Below are positions 26,881-36,240 of a stretch of DNA of 64,000 nt, piece by piece. A program made the translations under genes and the position numbers. The stretch covers positions 36,223,938 through 36,287,937 of the forward strand of contig JAGTTD010000001.1 in assembly GCA_018398585.1 (NCBI GenBank). Reading direction: 5' to 3'. The notes under the pieces are model-generated. The model was not told the origin of the DNA. It searched no databases and saw only the letters and a list, made by a program, of their open reading frames with translations. Source of the DNA: Simmondsia chinensis (lineage: Eukaryota > Streptophyta > Magnoliopsida > Caryophyllales > Simmondsiaceae). The stretch's first letter is position 1. Every line of letters begins with the position of its first letter.

Positions 26881-27359
26881 ATAGCCTCTTGCTAAAAAGA
26901 AGCATCATGAGACCTTATAGCCTCATCAGACGTCATGGGATTCGCCTCCATGACACAACAATATGGAATTACAAGATTCATATCATTACTCGAACCTTCT
27001 ACAAAAAATGTGTAGAAGTCCGATCCAAAAGATTTCTCTTTCCTTGCTCTCTTGCTCCTTCAGCGATCTAGAGCATTCTCAGGGACTTCTTCCCTCTCAT
27101 GATGATCATCATCATATGACATTGGAATGTCATTCTCAACCGGTACATAATCCCTTGGTCTAGGAATAGAAGTAAACCGATTCTCATCAAACATGGCATC
27201 TCTCGATTCTGTTATTGTATTAACATTGCTATAGTCATTTGACTGAATTACATAGAATCGATACGCTTTACTATGTGGCGCATATCCAACAAATATACAA
27301 TCGATGCCTCTCTCACCTAACTTTTTACGTTTAAATTCAAGGACTTTAACAACTGCCCA

Positions 27360-28145
27360 TCACCCCCACATTTTTAGATAATTCAAATTTGGGGCTCGTT
27401 TGTTCCAACGTTCATACGGGGTTATTTTACTTTTCTTGTTTGGAATGTGATTTAATAAATGACAGGTTATTAACATGGCCTCACCCCAAAACCCATCACT
27501 GAGACGGGAATAAGATAACATGGAATTCACCATCTCAGTTAGAGTCCGATTTTTCCACTCTGCCACGCCGTTTTGTTGTGATGTGTAAGGTGTTGTGACC
27601 TCATGCACTATACCTGCAGTTTCAAAATACTTGGGATCATAGTATTCCCCACCATGGTCCGATCTAAGCCGTTTAAGGAAGGAGTCACAGTGTAGTTCGG
27701 TTTCCGCTTTATATGCCTTAAATCTCTCTAATGATTCGTCTTTATGGTTTATTAGATACACATAGCAAAACCTCAAACAATCATCAATAAAAGTTATAAA
27801 CTATTTTTTTCCTCCTATGGTCGGAGTACTTTTAAAGTCACATAAGTCATTATGTACTAAGTTCGGTAAGTTCATATCTATTTGAACCGATGGAAATGGT
27901 AACCTCGTTATTTTCATTAACATACACGTTTTACATTTATCATCTACTTTATCAATATGCGGTATCAATGAAGAGTTAACCATTTCACGCATCTTACAAA
28001 ACTTCACATGACCTAATCTTTGATGCCATAAAAATGAAGAGTCAAGCATATAAACCAAACTAAGAATTTTATTATCAACATTTAGTTTAAATATTCCATT
28101 ACACAAGTATCGCTTACCAAGAAAGACCCCCTTTCGACAAAACAA
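27360..28145 (-). pseudogene. Copia integrase
   Basis: The zinc-binding N-terminal region is complete (LWHQRLGHVKFCKMREMV with KCKTCMLMK, about 27,920-28,040; HH-CC). The core shows LRSDHGGEYYDPKYF and YTSQQNGVAEWKNRTLTEMV, giving the second D and the E of the D,D,E triad. A stop at about 27,801 (GGKK then stop) splits the first aspartate region from the rest. Downstream to 26,880 is integrase C-terminal linker in broken frames. Confidence 0.88.
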
Positions 28146-28461
28146 ACTTGTCGGCCTCGAAGACCAACTTGAACACGAACCTATTCAGTAAACCACCAAA
28201 CACGAGGTTCTTTTTTAAATCCGGGGCATAGCATACATTGGTTAAGGTAAGGGTTTTCCCGGAAGTGAAAAGCAAGTCAACTTTTCCTGTACCCTCAATC
28301 GGTACACTCGCTCCATTGCCCATAAATAACACAGTTCCATTGTCTATGGGTTCAGAATCCTTCAAGAACCCCTCGTCTTTACACACATGCTTCGTGGCCC
28401 ACGAGTCAAACCACCAAGAGTCATCACTCTCGACTAGGTTGATCTCCGATATCATCGCCAC
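28114..28461 (-). pseudogene. Copia protease, active site altered
   Basis: Reads DDSWWFDSWATKHVC, where the family has D-S-G-A; the glycine after DS is tryptophan (TGG). Then VLFMGNGASVPIEGTGKV and VCYAPDLKKNLVFGGLL, the normal copia protease body. It overlaps the integrase frame. The active-site change alone would make it inactive. Confidence 0.85.
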
Positions 28462-28499
28462 AAATCTATTATTCGAATTTTCGACGCGATGATCAAGCC

Positions 28500-29156
28500 C
28501 CTTGCCTTTCTTATTCTTAAGGCTGAAACAGTCCCTTCTTAAGTGACCGGACTTCTAACACTCCCAACAGACCAACTTTGGCCTCTTGTCATTTCATTTC
28601 TTTTGGTAGTGTTCGGTTCTTTTGGGTCCCTTGCTTGATTGGCCTTATTCTGTGACATTGATTTTTCAAACGTCACCAGGGGGTCTTTGTTGTCATCTTG
28701 TAACTTGTGTCCCTTCTCAATACACAAATGGTTAGCCAATTCTTCGATTGATATGTCTTCCTTTTTATGTTTGAGACTTTTCTTAATGTCTCTCCATGAG
28801 AGTGGAAGTTTGTCAATCAAAGATGACACAATGATGGTGTCATCCATATTCATGCTATGTTGTTTAAAATTATTCAAAATTCTTTGCATTTCATGGAATT
28901 GCTCCGTGATCGGACGTTCATCTACCATCTCGTAATTATTGGGTTCACTAACTAAAATTTTTTTACTTGTGGCGTCCTCTGCCATGTAGCATGCCTCTAA
29001 AGCATCCCATAACTCCTTTGCGATAGGCACATTGGAGTAGATATCAAAGAGGGCATCGGTCATGCCATTCAGTATGTGCCCTCTATAGATGTAGTCATAT
29101 TCAGAACATACACCACATTCAGCGTAGTGATTAGAAAGTGCATCTTCCTCTGCCAT
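28500..29156 (-). pseudogene. Copia gag
   Basis: Reads MAEEDALSNHYAECGVCSEY, HILNGMTDALFDIYSN and KELWDALEACYMAEDATSKK, the UBN2-type gag of plant copia elements, then MDDTIIVSSLIDKLPLSWRD. The frame ends at 28,539. Just beyond is a zinc knuckle (CWEC, then SGHLRRDC) with a stop between its second cysteine and the histidine. Start codon chosen as the first ATG after the leader. Confidence 0.87.
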
Positions 29157-29269
29157 CAGTGGAAATTACCGCCATCTCAACGGCCCAATTTCATGAAATT
29201 GGCTATCATTTCTCTCAGTGATGAAGCCATATCAAATCAGATCACGAATTAGAAAATAATTCTTAAGAT

Positions 29270-30034
29270 TGTTGGTACAAACTCTTCAAACCTTGCAAAT
29301 CTTGCAATACGGGTAACCAAATAATCTCATGTGTCGAAACCTTGATCACTTTCCTTAAGACTTATTTCAACGTAGGAAATAGTCTCGGGAATACAATGAC
29401 AACCCATAACAATAAAGTGAAAGTGTGTAAGAGGAGAGATAGAAGAGACAAATAAGAATGAAGTTTTTAAAGAACTTTCGCACACTTGAATTCAATTTTC
29501 TCTCAAAGTTCTTTCAATCCTTTTGTATCAATCTTTCATGTGTTCTTTCAATCCTTTTGTATCAATTTTTCATGTGTTCTAAAAACAGTTAAGCGAGGGA
29601 ATATTTATGTTATAGAATGAGGAGATTCGTCCCATATAAACATCTCAAAAAGAGGCGCCAAAAACCAAATAAACCGCGCAATAAACAGTCAAAACCACCC
29701 TATGTGTCGAAGCTGTGTGTCGACACACAGATCGACATTCAACTCTCTATAAGTCTGTGTGTCAAAGTGAGTATCAACACACAGGTTACTATAAACAAGG
29801 ATCTGTGCATCGACACACAGGCCTCTTCCTGCGCTTCTATAATACCTATGTGTCAACACACGGGCTCTGTGTGTCGACACACAGCTGATGTACTTTGGTT
29901 ATGTAGGATTGTGTGTCGACACACGAGCCCTGTGTGTCAACACACACCCCAAACAAGACAAAAACACTTCAACCAACATTGGGACAAGTCTCAAACACTT
30001 TATTAATCATACTTATTTTGAAAATACATCAACA
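29270..30034 (-). repeat. 5' LTR of copia element
   Basis: 765 bp. Carries about eight full or partial copies of TGTGTGTCGACACACA between 29,700 and 29,950. Ends abut the CTTAA duplication on the right. Confidence 0.92.
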
Positions 30035-30039
30035 CTTAA

Positions 30040-30437
30040 TATTAATAGAAAGTAGTCATTGTTAGACCAAAAAATATTATTGATAGACAACGATGTACGT
30101 ATATTAAATAATAATAGAAAAAGTCAAAAAAATTATCCTACCATAAATAATTTTGAGATGACAATAACATTTTTGCAGTAAATTTTATCAGAATATATGC
30201 ATTTGTCCTAGGCCATGCAAAGGAAAAACTTAGTACAAGAAAAGGAAAGAGAATACTACAAATTAAAAAGAACGACGTGGTCACTCCCTTCACCTACCAA
30301 ATCTTTGAGGCCCCTCTTCTCCCTATCCTCTTATGTTCATTTTAAAGCACATTGATTGATCTGAACAAACTCAAAGAAAGAGAGTGAACATTAAATAAAT
30401 TAATTAAAAAAAAAGAAAAAGGAAGAGCAAAATTATC
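30040..30437 (+). promoter_or_regulatory. PSBS upstream region
   Basis: About 400 bp between the copia LTR and the PSBS start codon. It contains an ACGT-core element (GACGTGGTCA, 30,274-30,283) of the kind bound by bZIP factors in light-regulated plant promoters, and a pyrimidine-rich stretch (about 30,283-30,335). The transcription start and TATA box cannot be fixed by eye. Confidence 0.45.
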
Positions 30438-30638
30438 ATGGCTCAAACTATGCTGCTTATGCCTAGTAGTGTTTCAGTTGATCTCAAAAAAGAGCCGTTG
30501 CTTCATCTACGAATTCAAAAAATTAAGCCCAGATCATCTTCTGGTCTTCTGTTCTCTCCTCTTCCTTGTACGACGTCGTACTCTGATATCACAATCCGGT
30601 CTATTTTCAAGTCCAAGCCTAGAGCTGCCCCCAAGAAG
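30438..30638 (+). CDS. PSBS: PSBS exon 1
   Basis: 67 codons, MAQTMLLMPSS to AAPKK: the chloroplast transit peptide. It ends in phase 0 at AAGAAG and is followed by GCATGT, a GC-type donor. Using the nearby GT (30,643) would break the frame to exon 2. Confidence 0.92.
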
Positions 30639-33600
30639 GCATGTATTTTTCTTTTCTTTTTTTTTCAATTCTGTTAGCAAGATTTCTTAGGAACATAAAA
30701 TTATTTTTCGACTGCTCAATTATTTTGGATATAGGTAGAATTAAAAGGGCTGGAGGCCCTTCGGAAACAGCCTCCTTATCCGGTATAGTATCTTGTTTGG
30801 GTAAAGCTATGTTCATCTTACCCTCCCCAAATTCTGCCTTAATAGGAGTCTATTTGAGGCACTGGATTATTGTTGTATAGCTAGAATTAAAAGATTGAGC
30901 GTAATAATCATAAATGGTTTAATTAATATGAAATGATTGTTTGTCATATGTTTGATAAATGTTTGTCATATGTTTGATAAAAGTGAATTATTATGAATTA
31001 TTTACTTTTATTTTTAAAGCGAAAAAATTAGCCTAAAAGGGTACTTTTTTCAAGAAAAAATAAAAATATTTGTTTGGTCGGATGATATAATATTTATGAT
31101 ACTCATAAAAAATGATTTGAAAAATTAGCAAAATAGTAACTTATTTTAATAAAAAGAAAGAAGGTAACACGTGAAGCTTCAATATGTTTATTTTAAATAT
31201 ATAATCTTCCTTGTATCATTTTAGAGTTTCAGCATTATCTCCCGAGTACTAAAAATGAAAAGTACTTTTCCTAATTATTTTGATTTTCTTTTCTAACTAA
31301 ATAGGTTCTCTTACTATGTTAAAAAAAAAATTAAAAAATTTTCAAGTGTTCTTTCAATTGTCAATTTTCGGTAAACAGACTTGAAAGATAAACTTAGTAA
31401 CTACTACATATTTTTCATTAAGTTTTAGGATACTTGTGTTCCATACAAGGTATTGCTTGTTAAATTTCACCAGGACTAGATTGAGATCAAATCTACAGAG
31501 TTCACAGATAGAAGGTCAATATAAAATTCTAAGTGAGATTTCATCCCAAAACTAATTTGCATTAAGTGAAGTAACCTACTAACCTTATATGTTAATCTCT
31601 TCTCTCTCACAATTCTTAGTAGATTTAAATATGAAGTCCTTAACGTTTCTCACAATAAAATATGAATGTCGTACGTTTAAGTAAGAATAAAAGGGGTGAA
31701 GCAGGTGGAGAAGCCGAAGGAAAAGGTGGAAGATGGGATATTAGGGACATCAGGAGGGATTGGATTCACCAAGGAGAATGAACTCTTTGTGGGTCGTGTT
31801 GCCATGCTCGGCTTTGCTGTAAGTTTCTCAACACTCTTTCTTATTACCTACATTTAATTTAAGTACATGTGGCAGAAGACACCTCACCCCACCCTTCATC
31901 ATACTAGTATCTATGGGGCTAAGGTTACGTATATCTCACCCTCCTCAGACCTTGTCCCTTGGTAGGAGTCATTTGAGGAATGGGCTGCTTCTTGTTGTTA
32001 TAGTGCAAAACATAGACTCTTGCAGATACTGGTTTAATGGTTATATTCTTTGTTGTTCTATAACTAGAAAATAGGCCCAAAAAGGCACTGAACCTACAGG
32101 GCAGGAGCCGATGAAAATCAAGATTAAAAAAATTCAAAACATAGATGGCAAAAGATGGGTGGGAGATGGGGAACTAAATTCTAGCTGATAAGAGCAGTAC
32201 GCTAAAGTAAACAGCGTTCAATACTGCTAACACATTGATCTACAAGGCCAAGCTTCTCTCATTCTGCAGAATACATTAGAGTATGCTCTTCCAACTTACT
32301 AACAGGAAAAGCTTTGCCACAAGATACTCATTGGTTGCATCAAGCCTTGATGCCTGGACACTGATCTTGATTATGGACCAATAGTGTAGTTTTAAGCATC
32401 CTTAGGTTTACATTGGTGCGTCATCTGACCTCATCACTTGAAAGATGTTTCTTAAGGTTACAATCCCAACACTTTCTAATATCCAAAAGCCATCTCATGG
32501 CTGCCGCTATTACTTCCCCCTCTTGAACTTCTGTTTCACCTGTGGTACTTTTGTAAGTGTTTGATGCATGACTTTGTCAGGTCCATCAAACTATAAGGTG
32601 TGTCACAAGCCTTCTTCCAAAAGCCACAATCGTCCTTCTCATCTATGTACTTGTATAGATTTACTGCTGAACTTGTTCCCTGCTTGTCTTTCGTATGGAT
32701 GTGACCGTTGTGCTCTTGTAATATCACTCTATTCAAAGATAAGGTAAGAAAGAAATTCTTGGAGGATTGGGTCCTTGGTCCCTTTCTTCTAATTTGTCTT
32801 AGGATGTTACCATTTGCTTTGAATCTTTTTCTATTAGTCTGCATTGTAGGTTTCTCCAGTATCTCTTTTGCACAGCTAAATTCTCCAATCTCAAACATTC
32901 TTCCCGAAGGGGTACCGAGTTCAGTGTCCATACCTTGCTGATTGACTTTCAAATCTTCTAGAACATGTTGCCCTGTACATCCCCCTTCTCGCCCCCCATT
33001 GTACTAGCTTCCCCCTGCTTAAATACAAGGCTTGGTGGCTGGCATGGACGAAATGCACTAGGTCCACTTCCATTGGCTAACTCCCGTCCTGTACTGCATC
33101 TGCATCTACATGATTGCCTTGGCCTTCTTCTCTATCAACTATGGAGTTCAGTTGCCCTTTTAACTCTCAATATTGTTGTTTGTTGGTAACTCAAATTTTA
33201 TGACACTGTTAGCATGCATTTCTCCTATATGGAATTTGAATAATGATGAATAATGCAGGCATCGCTGTTGGGAGAGGGAATAACAGGAAAGGGAATATTA
33301 GCACAATTTAACTTAGAGACGGGAATACCCATATATGAAGCAGAGCCATTGCTGCTGTTCTTCATACTATTTACATTGCTGGGGGCAATAGGGGCATTGG
33401 GGGATAGAGGCAAGTTCATTGATGAGTCTCCCACTGGACTTGAACGCACTGTTGTTCCTCCTGGCAAAGGCTTTCGTGCTGCCCTTGGTCTCAGCGAAGG
33501 AGGTACTTTATTTATACGCTTCTTTTCCTTAGGGGTACGTTTGAGCTGAGCTGAGCTGAACATTGAACAAAGCTCGCCGAACTCAAAAACTTCAAGCTCG

Positions 33601-34289
33601 AGCTCAACTCATCAAAGGCTTGGGCTTGGACTCAGCATATTTAGACTCATACTTGGCTCGATTTGACATATTTAAACTAATAAACTATATTAAGATAATA
33701 CTTACTTAGGCTCACAAGCCTACAAACTTCAGCTTTGTTAGGCTAAGGCTCTAGTCAACTTGGAACGAGGCGGGCTTTTGAAGCTTTATGATCAGCCAGC
33801 TTGTGAGGCTTGTGAGCCCACTCGGCTCACTTATACCCCTACTTGTCATATTTGGTTTCCACAATGTTACGATTACAAATTCTTTTTTTTGGAAAATTAT
33901 TACTTAAATATCCTTAGGTTTGACTATTTGTCAACAATATACCCTAACCTTTCAAAATTTACAATGGAGTAGCTTAACGTGTAAAAATTTATAAAACTAA
34001 ACTGAATGACTATTAGTTTGGTGTACTCTGGGAAATGAAAACAGGACCGCTATTCGGATTTACAAAGGCAAATGAGCTATTTGTAGGAAGACTAGCACAA
34101 CTGGGATTTGCATTTTCATTGATAGGAGAAATCATAACTGGCAAAGGTGCTCTTGCCCAGCTCAACATCGAGACCGGCGTCCCTGTTAACGAGATCGAGC
34201 CGCTAGTGTTGTTTAGCATCGCCTTCTTCTTCTTTGCTGCCATTAATCCCGGCAATGGTAAGTTTGTTACTGATGAAGATGATGAATGA
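30438..34289 (+). CDS. PSBS: Photosystem II 22 kDa protein PsbS (four exons)
   Basis: Exons 30,438-30,638, 31,705-31,818, 33,259-33,502 and 34,045-34,289 join in frame to 267 residues including a transit peptide (the Arabidopsis protein has 265). PsbS is a four-helix thylakoid membrane protein that senses low lumen pH and triggers the qE part of non-photochemical quenching. The two internally repeated halves are visible: FTKENELFVGR (residues 88-98) and FTKANELFVGR (192-202), each with two membrane segments. The two lumenal pH-sensing glutamates, in LETG (E125) and IETG (E229), are kept; they match E122 and E226 of Arabidopsis NPQ4. Mature start is near AAPKKVEKPK. All splice joins keep frame; intron 1 needs a GC donor. 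No inactivating change seen, so it appears functional. Introns 1-3 carry repeat insertions. Confidence 0.96.
30748..30881 (+). mobile_element. RTE-tail/SINE-like insert in PSBS intron 1
   Basis: 134 bp flanked by a perfect 12 bp duplication TAGAATTAAAAG (30,736-30,747 and 30,882-30,893). Contains GGAAACAGCCTCCTTATC, TTACCCTCCCCAAATTC, GAGGCACTGGAT and TTGTTG, as in the RTE LINE tails elsewhere in the window. Confidence 0.85.
31705..31818 (+). CDS. PSBS: PSBS exon 2
   Basis: 38 codons, VEKPKEKVEDG to VAMLGFA, covering the start of the first membrane helix. Acceptor AAGCAG, donor GTAAGT, phase 0 at both ends. Confidence 0.95.
31905..32012 (+). repeat. RTE-type tail in PSBS intron 2
   Basis: Degenerate copy: GGCTAAGGTTACGTATATC, CACCCTCCTCAGACC, GAGTCATTTGAGG and CTTGTTGTTATAG. 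Target duplication not seen. Confidence 0.65.
32013..33258 (+). other. Rest of PSBS intron 2
   Basis: No exon found. A 138-codon minus-strand frame at 32,536-32,952 (GEFSCAKEILEKPTMQTNRK and similar) matches no family I know. It may be a decayed transposon fragment or chance. Confidence 0.5.
33259..33502 (+). CDS. PSBS: PSBS exon 3
   Basis: 81 codons plus one base, ASLLGEGITGKG to ALGLSEG. Contains E125, the second helix (LLLFFILFTLLGAIGAL) and the stromal loop. Acceptor TGCAG, donor GTACTT, phase 1. Confidence 0.95.
33530..33841. mobile_element. hAT-like MITE in PSBS intron 3
   Basis: 312 bp. Termini TAGGGGTACGTTTGAGC and, inverted, TAGGGGTATAAGTGAGCC. Flanks CTTTTCCT and CTTGTCAT agree at 6 of 8 positions, as expected for an old 8 bp duplication. 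Interior rich in GAGCT/AGCTC. No coding capacity. Confidence 0.75.
34045..34289 (+). CDS. PSBS: PSBS exon 4
   Basis: Completes the split glycine codon, then PLFGFTKANELFVGR to GKFVTDEDDE and TGA. Contains E229 and the last two helices. Acceptor AAAACAG. Confidence 0.95.
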
Positions 34290-35340
34290 ATTAGTGCATG
34301 TAATATATTTCCTTGACCTTCCGTGAATTAAAATTACTTTCTAATGTTAAAATTATTTTGTGGTTGTCATTGTTGTAAGTCTACTTGTTTAGAAATGGCA
34401 TAATTATTATCTGTTTTTCCCTATATCTGATATCAGAGCGCACTCCGGGAAAAAGCATTTTCTAGCGCCTCTTTTGTCACTGCCAGCGCTTTACATAGCT
34501 GGTATATGGACAAAGTGCCAGAAATTAAGCGAAGACAAATACATTCATTTATTGATGTGAGGCGTGGCAAATATGTCGTGTTGTGTCATGTTTATATCCA
34601 TATTATATAAGGGGTCTTAAAAATGGAGTCAAACCGATCTCAACCCACTTGTTAAATGGGTTAGGTACTCTCAACCCTTAACCCAATCTAATTATTAAAT
34701 GTGTAACCTACAAGTTACTCATTTATTTATATTGGTGACTTTTTTTATTAAATGCTAGTTTTTCAACTTATAAACATGTTAATAAGATGATCTATGGTCT
34801 ATACTAACAATAAATACTGATCGTATTTATAAATGTTAAAAAAACTATCAAATTAATATTATTAAATATAATTCAAATTATTTTATGTCGGATAAAGTCT
34901 CAAAAATATATATATATATAAGGCGAAAATACCAAGACTTGGGTTCAATTTATATATTAAATAAAATCTGAAAAGAAAACAAGAAGATAAAGGAGAACGA
35001 GCAACAAAACCAATAATATTTACGTGGAAAACCCTCAAAGAGAGAGAAAAACCACAGATGGAGGTAAAGAACTTTTATTAATCAAAATTGTGGAGTATTA
35101 TAAGAGGATTATTCACTCCGTCTCTCTTTCTACCATTCCCTCTGTTTGAAACACTGTTTGAAATAGCTCAAACCCTAGAAAAATAAAGGGAGTATAAATA
35201 GTACATGAGAGAAAACCAAAAAACTGAGAATTGGGTACAATCCGATCCAAATAGAAAAGGGCCCGGTGCCTCCTCTCCATCACAGACCTCTGTTCGAAAT
35301 TTGGACAAAAAATTTAAGACACAACCAAACAATATATATA
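34290..35340. other. PSBS 3' flank and AT-rich spacer
   Basis: The 3' untranslated region of PSBS presumably lies in the first few hundred bases. 34,560-34,740 resembles subterminal MITE sequence (TTAAATGGGTTAGGTACTC) without clear ends. A short TA repeat lies near 34,905. 34,960-35,180 contains a TTTACGTGGAAAACCCTC motif common in plant LTR leaders, so a piece of LTR is possible. Confidence 0.45.
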
Positions 35341-35713
35341 TAGGGCAAAATTCATATGACAATGTGAGAGGGTGGGAAGCGGAGATCTTGGCCATCCATC
35401 CTTTTTTTATGGGCCTTCCTCTCTCTCTCTCTCTCACCCCAGTCAACAGCCACTGCCACCAGCAGTCAATGCCATCATCACCCGCAGCCGCCGCCGCCGC
35501 CGCCCCCCCAGCCAATCATCTTTCCTTTTGTCCCTCTCGTCACGGCGGGCAACAGCAGCTGGTGGCTGGGGGTCAAGGGATATTGGGGAGAGAAAAGGGT
35601 ATTGGAAGAGAGAGAAAGGGGGGGCGGCGGGCGATCGCATTGGCCGGCAGCGGCGGCCACAGTGGATGGCTGGGGTGAGAGAGAAACAAGGGGAAGGGGT
35701 TGGGGAGAATACT

Positions 35714-35745
<32 letters not shown>

Positions 35746-36240
35746 ACCCCATAAAAAATGGTCAATCTTGACCGTCCATTATAATTGAAGGCCAAGATTT
35801 GCTCCTCTCACTTTCTCATAGGAATTGTGCCATATATGGGTGGCATTCTTATGAGAGGGTGAGAGTTTGAGATGAGCGAATCCTGGCCCGCTATTGTTAT
35901 GGATGGCCAAGATTTTTTAAACGTTAAAAAAATTAACAATTTCCGGTCAATAACCCTTCATTGAACAAAAACAAAAAAGGGATAAGGGACGGAATTTATT
36001 TTATTTTTTTTTTTCAATAGTCAACAAATTTTGGCCATAAATTGTTATTTTGTTAAATGTCCAACGAATCTTGGTCGTCCATTACAATGGAGAGTCAGGA
36101 TTCACCCTTCGCACACTTTCACACTCTCGTAAGAATGCAACCCATATTTGGCACTATTCCTATGAGAAGGTAAGAGGGTGAGAGGGACAGATCTTTGCCA
36201 TCCATTATAATGAACGGTCAAGATTAGCCATTTCGGGGCC
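35341..36240. mobile_element. Nested inverted repeats, foldback-like
   Basis: Two inverted pairs. Pair 1: 35,341-35,480 against 35,670-35,860 (GGCAAAATTCATATGACAAT versus inverted GGCACAATTCCTATGAGAAA; CTCTCACCCCAG shared). Pair 2: about 35,759-35,920 against 36,060-36,240 (CTTATGAGAGGGTGAGAG versus inverted form), with a ~140 bp AT-rich spacer. The centre of pair 1 is CT- and GCC-rich with a ~30 bp T run at about 35,714. Open frames here are low-complexity artefacts. Confidence 0.6.

Larger units (their letters stand above)
23471..30034 (-). mobile_element. Ty1/copia element, near-complete outline
   Basis: LTRs at both ends (TGTTGATG...CCAACA) and a perfect 5 bp target duplication CTTAA at 23,466-23,470 and 30,035-30,039. 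Minus order: 5' LTR, gag, protease, integrase, RT, RNase H, 3' untranslated region, purine tract, 3' LTR. A solo LTR of another family is nested at 24,411-25,283. Each coding part has at least one inactivating change, though long stretches stay open. The sequence after the 5' LTR (ATCTTAAGAATT) is not the usual initiator-Met primer site; I could not identify the primer tRNA. The 5' LTR edge lies 403 bp from the PSBS start codon. Confidence 0.93.

Noticed and set aside
32536..32952. 138-codon minus-strand frame in PSBS intron 2
   Set aside because: No recognised motif, sits inside an intron of a well-defined gene; kept only as a note.
30438..34289. PSBS as a retrocopy or pseudogene
   Set aside because: Introns are present, all exons join in frame and both pH-sensing glutamates are kept.
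35205..35795. Several overlapping reading frames of 65-157 codons
   Set aside because: They arise from CT, GCC and poly(T) low-complexity DNA within inverted repeats; no domain or codon signal.
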